Of a DNA stretch of 64,000 nt, positions 46,301 to 58,300 are shown in pieces. The first letter of the stretch is position 1. Each line of letters opens with the position of its first letter. The notes under the pieces were generated by a model that saw only the letters and a program-made list of their open reading frames with translations, searched no databases and was not told the origin of the DNA. The stretch is from Chloromonas sp. AAM2 (taxonomy: Eukaryota; Chlorophyta; Chlorophyceae; Chlamydomonadales; Chlamydomonadaceae), in contig QAXH01004319.1 in NCBI GenBank assembly GCA_004335635.1, forward strand, positions 33,240-97,239. The letters run 5' to 3'. Position numbers and translations under genes: made by a program.

Positions 46301-49300
46301 TGCTGAGCCATGGCCCATGCGCTTCCATGCGCTTCCATGCGCTTCCATGCGCGACGTCACCATGTTTGTTGTACCGCGCATTGCCCAATTACCCTCGCGT
46401 GTGTGCTTTTGCCACGTGCTTGCCACTTGCTTTTGCCACGTGCTTGCCACTTGCTTTCGCCACGTGCTTTTGCCACGTGCTTGCCACTTGCTTTCGCCAC
46501 TTGCTTTTGTCATGTGCTTGCCGTTTCAGATACGTTACGTGAGCTGCGCGTCAAGCCCGAGCAGATTGCCCAGGCGACGCTGAACGACTCGTATGTGTCA
46601 ATGACCAACCTGGGCTTTGGCAAGGGGGCGGCCATGAGCAAATTTGAAGTGCCGGTGAGTGCATGTGGTTGAGAGGATGTGGCAGAGTCAGTAAGGCATG
46701 TGCACGTGTAATGGACTTGTTCTGGTTCTGTCTTTTCAACTGTTCAATGCGATTGTGGTCATACCTCCCTACCTACCTCCTGCAAGTCACTCATGTACTC
46801 TCACACACTTATGTTTGTCACTCCAACCTCACACACCTGCCCCACACTTTACCTTGACTTTCGTCACTCTTTCCCAGGTTGCGTCCGAGTTCTGGCACTC
46901 CAAGGTGTTTGTGAAAACGTACCGGGAGCGGCGCACCTGGGCCGCCGTGTACCGGGCATACTTCAGGGTGTGGTGTGTGCACCTCGTCATGTACCAGTTC
47001 CTGCAGGCAAGTCGGTTGATAGATTATCTGGGGCCGAGGGCCAAGCAGGAATGCGGGGTGGCACAGGGGGGGGTGGGGGGAGGAGGGCAATTCGGGATTT
47101 GTTGTCTGCATCTGGTCATATGTTATACCAGTTTGTACATGTAGGTTTGCCAATGCAGTTTTTGGGGTTTGAGTAATGGGGAGGACTGGGGGATGAGCTA
47201 TCACGAAACATTTGTAAAGCTTCGCAACCTGTGCATTCGTTCTCGCATTGTTTGTTGACTATCATCGCGGAATTGCTACATCTTTATTTTGTTACAATGG
47301 TATTCGCAGGTGCTGGCGTTCACGGGCTGGGACTGGCGCATGCTCTCCTCCTGCATTGTCACGCATGCCATCCTAAAAGCGTTTGAACGTTTCTGCAACT
47401 GGTTCATGACCAATGACCCCGCTGAGCCCCTCAACACCACCCTTTCCAAGGTGTTCACGACCAAGGGGCGCTTGGGAATGAGCACAGCAGGGCTCAGGGC
47501 TATCCAACGCATGCACAAGGTAGGGTGGTTTCTGTCCGTTTCTGGCAACGTCTACGTGCACGAATGTAACCAAAAACACGGGTCAGCAAAACCACCACTC
47601 CATTACCCCTGCCATTTCACACACTTACAATTGGAACAACATTGCGAAGTCATGGCCACGCGCCAGGACACTTTGTGTAGATGTTGCTCCAATTGTGTAT
47701 AGATGTTGCTTTAATATTGACCGCAGTGCCTCTTATGAAGTGAGACTGCATGCATCGTGTGCAGGTTGCCAACTCCGACGCCACTACAGCACGCAACGCA
47801 ACTGAATTCGTTGGCGGAGGGGTGCACCGGGTAAGGCTAGGGTTAGGGTTGCGGGTGAGGTTTGTTAGGGTTGAGTGGGAGGTTTGCAGGGCTGAGTGAG
47901 GGTTGAGGAAGGGGTCAGCTCTGTCTAATGCTCGTCGACATACTTATGTGCAGTCCAAAGGACCCAAGGACGCAAGCGTCTCCTTGTTGCTTTCATTTCC
48001 TTTCAAAAGGTCAATGTGTTAGCTGCTGCACAGCTTCTGTCAGACGCCTGTCACGTGCCGGTCACATGCCATGACGTGAGGGTCACATGCCAGTCACATA
48101 GGCATCACATGCATGTCGGTTTCTTGCAGGTTCAGCGTCGCCAGCACCATGTGGAGGGCAAGCCTCTGTACGGCATATTCGGTTTCATTGAGTGGATTCT
48201 GTTGGCGGTTGTGGTGCTGATTTGGTAAGTTGGTTGGAATGGGTCGCCTTTTGTCCACAATAGTCTGCAGTTGCAGAGCAAAAGTTGACATCAACCGCCT
48301 GCATGTAGCAAAACATGTTGCCAAACCCTGACTAAACCCCATGCCCTTTTGTTTGCCAAACCTGGACGCAAACCTGGACACAAACCCTAACTGAACCCCA
48401 AGATGTTTTGCAGGTACTGTCTCCAATTCACCCACACAGGCCTGAGGCAGGGTGCCAGAAACTGGTGGGCGGTTTTTGCCGCCTCCTGGCTCATGTTACA
48501 CTTCATCCACTGGGTTCTCACTCTTCGAGACGGGTACATGGTCAGCCTCACCCACATGCTCAACATGCCTGCGGTTTTCAAGGCGAGCAGCCCACGGCCG
48601 GAAGCCACATGCTGGCTGAGTGCCCCCATGCACATGAAGTGAGTGATGCTGTTTAGGGTTTAGAACCCCCAGGTTTGGGGTTTAGGGTTTGTTGACAATT
48701 CGGGATGCCACATGCTGGCTGAGTGCCCCCATGCACATGAAGTACGTCTGGTTTAGGGTTGAGGGCATACCATTAGGGCTTAGGGTTGAAGATCCAATCT
48801 AGAGTATAGGGTTTGGTGCGTGATTGTTAGCCACTCAGTTTGTTGGGCGTTTGGATTAGGTGCCTGCTTGCTGTGGTAAGTCCCCGAAGGGCAGGCTAGT
48901 CAGCTAGCTTGACTGCTGCAGTTTGGACGCCCGTTTTGCTTCATGTCAATCTTGCTCTCTCCTTCACTCTTACTCTTGCATCCATTCTCCCCCTCACTCT
49001 TTCTCCCACTCCAACTCCTGCTCTCGCTCTTGCCTTCACACTCACCCACGCCCTCACTCTCACTCCTACCCTCATCCTCGCTCTTGCCTCCATTCTCACT
49101 CTTGCCCCCTCGTTCATTCACACCCTATCCCTCACTCTTACCCTCTCACTCTTGCCACCATTCTCACTCTCTCTTTCAGGTGGAAGCTCCTGTGGATGAA
49201 CGCTCTGTTCTGGTTCTGCGTGTTCGCAATGAAGTTGCCCTTTGACTACTTCGTGATCTGCAAGCCAGTGGTGGTGCCGCTACAAATCGTTACTCAGAGG

Positions 49301-52300
49301 CACTACCTCAAGTGCCAAGGCAGCACGTGAGTGTGAGGGGCATAGGGCTCGGGTATAAAGTCTCTGTTGGGCCTTGGCGTCTACTGGTTAGGGTTTGATC
49401 AGATTTCTGTCACATGGCTGGGCGGTTTTGCATCACAACGTAGGCTGAGGTAGCAAGGGGCGTGGGCGTACTTGCAGATTGGCTTGCATTCATTAATCCA
49501 ATGCTTGCTGCACGTGCTTAATTTGCTTGTACGTTTTTTTACGTTTCTGCGATGCAGGTACTTCGGCATCTTCCCCTGCATTGGTGCTGACTGGATGCTC
49601 CTGGCAGGCCGAGTTTGTCCGTTTCTGGTCATCATCTTCATGGACACGTCACTCTTCTACCAGATCACCATCACAATGTTTGGCATCATTCGGTGAGTGA
49701 GATCCTCATTATGCTCGTGGAGGGACACTTGGGTAGACGGAAGTTTGAGTAGATGGGAGGAGCAAACATGTGTGCGGGTGGGTGAATATCGGACTGAATG
49801 GCACTCCGCTTGCAGTTGGCAGCACTGCATTTGGCATGGCCTGAGTCGGAGGACAATGAGAGGAAGAGTTGGAAGAACATGTATCTGATGGCAAGGCATC
49901 CAAGCCCCAGACGTTTCTGATCGACCGTTTCTGTCCGTTTCCCCACGTGCAGTGGCTTGTTCAAGCTGGACCTGGGCGTGCTTACGTCGTGGGACGAAGT
50001 GGTCAAGGAATTCTACCGAGCGCCTGCTCGCTGGTGGCACAAGTGCATGTCGGAAATGGGAAACGACAACCAACTGTCACAACTGAAACAGTCAATGTAC
50101 ATAGAGGATGCAACCACCGGCGGCCACACACAAGTGAGTGTGTGAAATGCCTCTCCATACTCGTGTGTGCGTTCATGTTATCATGTTAGGTGCTGCTGAG
50201 GTGCTGGGTGCTGATGGTCGGGCTGGCTTGCTGACTGATCAGGGGCCCAAAGTGTCATGCACCACTGCCATCATCACAGTGTCTTGCTCACTACTGGTAA
50301 CTTGCATGTGACATGCATATTTGTAATTTGCAGTTTTGCAGATTGCAGCTTGCATAAGAATCATTTGCAGTTTTGCAGATTGCATCCGAATCGGGATTGC
50401 AGCTTGACCCCACAGTAGAGGCTTGGCAGCCACCCACAGCACTCCTCTAGCAAAGCATGGGCATGATGCCACACCTGTGCTTGTATTGACAGGTGATGTA
50501 TTGACAGGTGATGATGCCGCCACTGCTACATCACTAGCGCTTCCCCTGTCTGCCTGCCGTCATTCTGCATTCATTCAGCAACAAATCCCAACCGTTTTTC
50601 CAACTGCCAACCGCTTCTTCAGGTGACGGATGGTATGATGTTCAAGAAGGCCGTTTTGACCCCCGAGGAAATCCACGGCAAGAAAGTGCACTTTAACGGC
50701 AGAAACCGCCAGTCTGGTGCGGGCAACTCAGAGTCTGGCATGTCAACCAAAAGGGTGAGAGAGGAAGGGTTTTTGGCAGCCACGCCTTGTGTCTGTTGGC
50801 TTGAGGTTGGGTTGAGGGATTGTGTGGGGTTGGAAGGGAAGAACATGCTGTGTCGGCCCATTTAACAAAACTGCCTGTCTTCTTAATCGCTAGGATCACT
50901 CCCATGTATCTGTCGATGTTTTTCTCATCTGCCGTACTGTTCTGACCTTTCTCACAATTCATACCTGACAGTCCCCGTGGCGTGGTTGTAATCAACATGG
51001 CTCCCGCCACACTTCCCCTGCAGCCCCTTTACGGCTGGCTTCGGTTGTTGCTTAATGTGTAGTGATGACCAATAGGTCACATATTTTCCTTTCCCCCTTG
51101 CCCACGCTGAGCAGTCCTCCCCGGACTGAAGGCCATGTAAAGAACAACAACAAAAACGACTGGCTTCTCCCCTCACTCTCTTTCTCCTTTCCTCTCCCTC
51201 ATCGGCCCCAACTCCACAGGTTGATAGTGTGCTTGCCACGGACGACTCCCCTGCCAACGATTCACGCACGCTGTTGTGTGTTGTTGGTTGATTCGAATCC
51301 CCACTAAGTTCCTTCTTTTCCGCCTTGCAGGTTGACAGTGTGGTTGCCACTGATGACTCTCGGGCTAACCTGCTGGGCAAGATGGCGGGCTTCGTGCGGG
51401 GCGGCGAGGAAAAGAAGAGCGGAGGTGAGCAACGGGAGTGGGCCAGTGCCACGTCCGCTCTAGCCCAGTACATGTACTTTTTCCAGCCCAGTGTACATAT
51501 ACTTTTCCTTCCGTACATGTGCACTGTGGTGCGGTTATGTGTGTGCATCTTGGTGCAACCAGCACGCGCTGGCTGCTATCACACTGGTGTATGATAGTCA
51601 GAGGAATGTTATCACGCAGCATGCATACCCCTTCTTTTACACATGTCCCCTTGCCTGTTTTGTCTCCTCATCCACATCTTCGCTCGTCTCTTCGCTCGTC
51701 TCTTCGCTCATCTCAGAGATAAACAACAAGAAATGTATGAAAACGTTTGTTATCATACATTGTCTGTTTTGTCTCCATATTCACACCTGCGTGTGCCTCT
51801 GTTGGTTGTCAGGTGGAGGTGCCCTGCTGCCCAGCAGCACCAACAGGACCAAGGTCGCCACTGCCGGCACCGAGTTCGCAGCCAAGAAGAAAACGGCGGA
51901 CCAGCGCAGCAAGGAACAGCAGGTGGGGGCATGGGCACATACTGGTGAGTTGCATGATGCAAGTACTTGTGTATGGCTCAGCGCAGCAAGGAACAGCAGG
52001 TGGGGGCATGGGCACATACTGGTGAGTTGCATGATGCAAGTACTTGTGTATGGCTCAACGCAGCAAGGAACAGCAGGTGGGGGCATGGGCACATCCTTGT
52101 GAGTTGCATGATGCAAGTTTTTGTGTATGGCTCAGCGCAGGAAGGAACAGCAGGTGGGGGCATGGGCACATACTGGTGAGTTGCATGATGCAAGTTTTTG
52201 TGTATGGCTCAGCGCAGGAAGGAACAGCAGGTGGGGNNNNNNNNNNNNNNNNNNNNNNNNNNNNNNNNNNNNNNNNNNNNNNNNNNNNNNNNNNNNNNNN

Positions 52301-55300
52301 NNNNNNNNNNNNNNNNNNNNNNNNNNNNNNNNNNNNNNNNNNNNNNNNNNNNNNNNNNNNNNNNNNNNNNNNNNGGGCACATACTGGTGAGTTGCATGAT
52401 GCAAGTACTTGTGTATGGCTCAACGCAGCAAGGAACAGCAGGTGGGGGCATGGTTAGGGGTTGGGGTTGGCTCCATGCCACATCATCTTTTGACTATACT
52501 TTCACGTGCCAGCTTCCATTCGTTTTGTCCCCACAGTGGCGATGAGACACCTTGACAGTTGCACTGTGAGAGAGGGTGCCAAGGGGTACAAGGCCGAGAC
52601 AAAGGCCTAGCCGTCTACCAGTGCTCTACGACCATCACTGCAGGGCCTGCTAGCTGTCATCTACTAGCTGCGTATACAGGATTATACTAGCTGTGTATAC
52701 CCCTGCTGCAGGCAATGACGTTCTAGTCAGGCCACCCTTGACGACTTGTTTGCCCCTAACTCAGCCTACCCCTCACCACAACCAATAAATCACGCCACAG
52801 GTCAAGCTTGCAGCTAAGCGTGCCTCGATTGCTGCGGGTATGGACTCCATCACCGAGCCGTCCATCCACGGCAACAAGGGGCTGATTGACAGCGGGGGCA
52901 ATACCGGGACCACGCTGCAGAAACTGATGACACGTGCTGCAACCGTCAAAAAGGTGGGTTCAGAGGTGGAAACTCGGTATTAGCGGTGCTCCATAGAGAC
53001 AACATGCATTGTAGCCTCATTTGAACTTTGAAACACTGGATTTCGCGATTTTGACTTGTCAAACCAGCAGTTTGAGGTATGCATCACACTAAGCCGTCTA
53101 CTGTCATGCAATCCGTATGTTTAGTTGTTTATTTTATATGTTTATTTATTGTTCAATTGTGCTGTGAGTGTGCAGGGCGGTGCCGCTGTCACGGACGGGT
53201 CCGATGAGGACGGGAAGGACAAGGAAAAGGAGAAACGTCCTGGCACCGCAGGCGTCAAGGTCGGTCACACCAAAAATAGCTGATAACATTCTGTTGTGCT
53301 TGTGCCTAGCAGCTTATGCTGGTTGTTCTGTCTGTCTACTGCCTGGTCATCAGCTCGCTTTGCTAGTACGATGCAAAGACCAAGCAAAGACCACAGTTAC
53401 ATTTTGTTACCTACTGAATGCAAACGCATCTTCAAGCGCAGTGCATGTCCACCAAGCTCATGTCTACAAAACATCACATGGGCGATGTCGATAAAACGGC
53501 TGCGGCTTCCAAAAAACATGCAACCGCCAAAAACTGACGCAAAACCTATATTCAACCGCAGGGCATGTTGACCAAGCTCATGACCACCAAACAGGACATG
53601 GATGATGTGGACAAAATGACAGCAGCTGCCAAGAAGTCGGTTCAGATGCGCCGACTGACTAGCACAAGACCTGATGCTATGACTTCACCTACTGCTAAGA
53701 AGGTATGTTATCGGTTTTGTTAGGGTCATGGTAGTTTGTGCAGTTTTCTTTTCGTCTCTAACCAGCCCTGCTGCCAGACATGTATGGTCAGACTTTGTCA
53801 AATTGCCCAACTGACATGCTTTTGTTAAGCTATCTCTCTCTCTCTCTCACTCACAAACCGTTGCTAGCCCTGACTGGTGTCAATTTTATACCTAGTGCTC
53901 ATTTTGTGACAGTTTCTACCCGACATTGTCCGTGACCGTACTGCTGCCAAACCAACACTGTTTGATCTTTTCACTCACTCTCTCACTCACTTTCTCACAC
54001 ATGCCCACGTGTGATGTCCAGGTTGAGCTGAATGTGCAACAGGCTGCCAAGTCAAAGCTGGACACGCCCGCAGAAGGTCAGTTGGCTTGTTGAGTTGCTT
54101 AGTTTAGTTGATTGCTTTGTCTCAGACAGAGCAAACTACATGATCCGGCTCAGTGCCTGGATTGAATATGATCAAGAAACAGGTTGGTAGTTTAGCTAGT
54201 CAGAGGGCTTCTTTGTACTGAAACTAGCTGGTGCATCACCCACACTAGATACATCAGTAAATGCATCTGTATACTGCCTGAATTAGCGCACTGGCTTGAA
54301 ATTACAGCTCTTAGATCATCTAATGCGCAATTCTCAATCCAACCATGCAGTTTTCAAGGCACGCTTTTAGGGTTTTTAGGGTTTTAATTAATTAGTGTGC
54401 ATTGTAATATGCATGCACACATGAGCTGATTGCAACCTCACCCGACTTGAGCCGTTTCAGGTGATGATGATGGCAGCGACGACGAGGGAGGGACGCCAAC
54501 CGACAAGAAACCGAAAACAACGGTTATGGGTCGGTTGACCACGATGCTGCGTGGAAACGGTCAGGCTGAGGATGACGTGGACAAAATGGCACGTGGGGCC
54601 AGGCTGGCAGCCAAGAGCATCAAGGAGAAATCAGGTAAGCTGTTTTTTTGTTGTTGGTGGGGTTGTTAAGGAACAATACGAGCTGTGGCAAGGGATAGGG
54701 AAGACAGCCTCGAACATGGTTGAAAATGGTTGAAAATGGTTGAAAATGGTTGAAAACGGCCTGAAACAGATGGATTGAAATGAGGTTGTGCGTAGAGATA
54801 CCGGTAGATCATAAGTACTACTACTCCTGATGTGTCCTGAGCCGCTCACACATTTTTCTGACCGTTTTTTTCCTGGACGGTTTTTACTGTTTCAGGAGAT
54901 TCGCATGCGCCTGGAGTCCAGATGGGCATTGAGAGCGTTCAGCCTCGGCCCATGCCCACCCTGCCTCCTGCGCTACAACCGGTGGTAAGAAGCAATGTGA
55001 TACCATACGTAACACTTTGTAATGACTTGTGATACTAAGAACATCCTGCCTCCTGCGCTACAACCGGTGGTAAGAAGCTATGTGATACCACATGTAACAC
55101 TGACACCTTGTGATACCTTGCGTTGAGCCCCTCATCCCCACAGACATCCTACCGTGCCATGGCGCAGGAAACCGACTCACATGCCGGTGCCAGTGGGGGT
55201 TCCAAAGAGTCGAAACCAAAGGGCAGGGGGGTCAAATTTGGGGATGAGCCCACAGAGGAGGAGCTGGAAGCCGATGAGGATGCGTTCTTTTCAGGTGAGA

Positions 55301-58300
55301 GATGTTATTATTTATGCATGTTGTTGTTGTTGTTTACATGGCCTTGAGTCCGGTTAGGACTGCTCAGCAGGGGGAAAGGAATGTAGGTGACTTTCCTATG
55401 GAAAAGGAAAATTGCCAGTAACTTACTAGGGGGGAAGGAAAACGGATTACGTATTGGTCACCACCGTAAGGACACGTTCAGGCCAGGGACATGTGGAAGG
55501 AACCTGTACAGCTGATGAGATAGTTAGTGTGATATTCAATCCTGGAAGACCTGTACCATGATTATGGCGTTTGCCAAATGATGGACACGGCCTAGTTGCA
55601 GTGGGGTCACTCAATCATTTTCTAGGCTCAATCTTTACCCTATCATACCTATCGCATACATATACCTCTCCTAACACTAGAGATAGCCCTATACAATTGT
55701 ATAACGAATACCTATCTCTTAACCATTTTGGTTCCACAGGTCCAGCCCCTGCCAACCCCCAGGAAGAGACCCAGGAGCTGCAGGAGGCGGATGAGTCCTA
55801 CCCCCCTACTCCAGCACGCAAGGGCCCGGTGGCTGAGTCGTTCTTTAACCCAAGGTGGGCCGTGGCTTTGGAAGCATGTTGTTGTTGTTGTTGTTGTTGT
55901 TGTTTACATGGCCTTCAGTCCGGGGAGGACTGCTCAGCGGGGGCCAGGTGGAAGGAGAATAGGTTACCTATTGGTTGGTTTTGGAAACATGTGCATGTTC
56001 TTGGTTGCATCCTCAATACTGGCCTGCCATGAATGCGATATACTGTTCAAGGTGCATGCATGGAGCCAGGTAACAGCTTTATCTGTGTGAAGGTACGAGC
56101 CCCTGCACATGCAGTTCCTTATTGCTAAATGCATTGTGCACAGTTCAACCAACAGCCCTTACCTTACCTTACCATACCTTACCATACCTTACCATACCTT
56201 ACCATACCATACCATACCATACCTTACCATACCATACCTTACCTTACCATACCTTACCATACCATACCTTACCATACCTTACCTTACCATACTTTACCAT
56301 ACCATACCTTACCATATGCAGGGGTGCACCAGAAATACATGCATTCAGTGGAGACGAGGGGGACGGCCAACCGTCGTCACGTGGCTCAACTGTTGTTTCT
56401 CAACTGCCATCACATGGGTCAACTGCTCGTGGTTCCGGAGGCCGATCTGTGCCTTGGATGCGCAGGGGTGTGCCGGTGGTGCCTCAGGTGAGGCGGTTGA
56501 AATTGGTTGGAGTCGGTTGGGTTGGTAGCAGGCGGTTGCAAATCAGTTGGCCAGGATCGATTAGCGTGCCGCGGGTCCGCTGAAGATACGAGTTGTGTGG
56601 TATGCATTCGTGCATTTTGATTGCAGGTTGGGCGCGTTGCAAATGCGTGTTGTCTTGGTCTGCCCCTTCTGCTTGTGTTCTTTCAAACTGCGCCTTAAGC
56701 CCGCCATGTCTGGCGCAGCATTGCTTCTTGTCGCGGCCGGTCATCCGCCCAGGTTCGCCTTAGGCTTAGGATGCTTTAAGCACATTCCACACTCCACACT
56801 CACACAATGTAAGGAACGAATTTGCCTTGATGCGTGCAGGCTGGTCCTGTTGCGGAGGGTGCAGAATCCGACAGCAGCTTCACCAGCAGCAGCGGCAGTG
56901 GCAGTGGTGGTAACGGTTCTGGGGCCGTTTCTCACGACCCCGCCTCCGGCCTGCCCCCTCCGTATGTTGCTGGGGGATCGGGTCGAGGGAACGGACACCA
57001 ACGACCCTCTTCATCCAAGGTAGGCGGGTTGGTTGGTAAGTTGGTAAGTTGGTCAACACTGTGATGCTTACTAGCCCTCATTGGGCTTGCCTCATTTCTG
57101 ACTTACAACTTAACTTTAACTTGACCTAACTTCAGCATTGGCGGCCATGTGCATGGGTTAGCCGAAGACGGGCAACCAATTAGCTGTTTCTGCCGTTTCT
57201 TTCACCGTTTTCAGATTTCGACCATGAACCTACTGAATTCTGGCGTGGGCCCTGCGGCGTCATGGTGGGGCGTCTTCGGTCGCCAAACACAAGAGCCCGA
57301 GCGGTCCCTGCTGTCAGCCCGCGCCGATTTCGAATCTGAGTTTGAATCGACACCTGTCACGAGCTTGGCCGAAGAGGCGCCGGCGGATGTCAGAATTCCG
57401 ATTTCCAGGAGTGGGGGTCCCGGGCCCGTGGCGGAAGGTAGGTTGGCGGGGGAAGCGGGGGGTGGCTTAATACGATTGATTTATGATGAGGTCCTGTGTT
57501 GATGATTACTGGCCAAGCAGGACACCACACCACATCCCTTCCACCAAACTGCCGCCCTTGCCCCCGCTGAGCAGTCCTCCCCGGACTGAAGGCCATATAA
57601 CACACACACACACACTTACACACACACACTCAGACACACGCACACACACACACACACCAAACTGCACCACGCCACACCTTTGCAACTCCCGACACCGTTG
57701 ACAATCCGACCACGTAACCTTCACTCCCTGTGGCTTGTGTCAACCTGAACGCATCTGTTTTGTCTTGAAAGGTGCCCAAACGGATCTGGCACCATGCACA
57801 ATTCACTACCAATTCTTCACTACCATAAATACCCTGCCATAAATTTCATAAGCATATTTTGTCCTGTCTCTTGCAACTGATTCAGCCCAAGTCCCTTGCT
57901 CTGACCGTTTTTACAGGTGCCCAAACTGACCTCGCCTCCTGGCTTAACTCCAGCGGAGCCGGTGCCAGTACTCTAGCGGGCGGGGTGCAAAGTGGGGCGG
58001 CCTCCCCCCTTTTGGGCGACTTAGGGGGACGAAATTCGTCGGTGGTTTCCTTGCCGGCGATTGGAGGGATGGGAGGGACGATGGCGGCGGTGGCGGAGAG
58101 GCTGCCGGACGTAAGGGGCAAACTCAGCCCACTGGGTAGGTGCTGTTGTTGTTGTTGTTGTTGTCCTTTCACATCCGTGTCGATGTGCACAATGCGGCAA
58201 TGCGGGCCATAATGTACATACGACGCTGGTGCATTCCTGTCTACAAGACACCAAGCCTGAAGCCACAGGATCTCACTCTTTTGCCAGCCTCTCACTCTGA

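Noticed and set aside
18425..52450. CRISPR-like regular arrays (81, 77 and 13 bp)
   Set aside because: There are no unique spacers between repeats; these are ordinary tandem repeats in eukaryotic DNA.
56109..56583. Three overlapping plus-strand frames with LPYLTIPYHT-type repeats
   Set aside because: They translate the pentanucleotide array; only the part after 56322 in one frame is exon.
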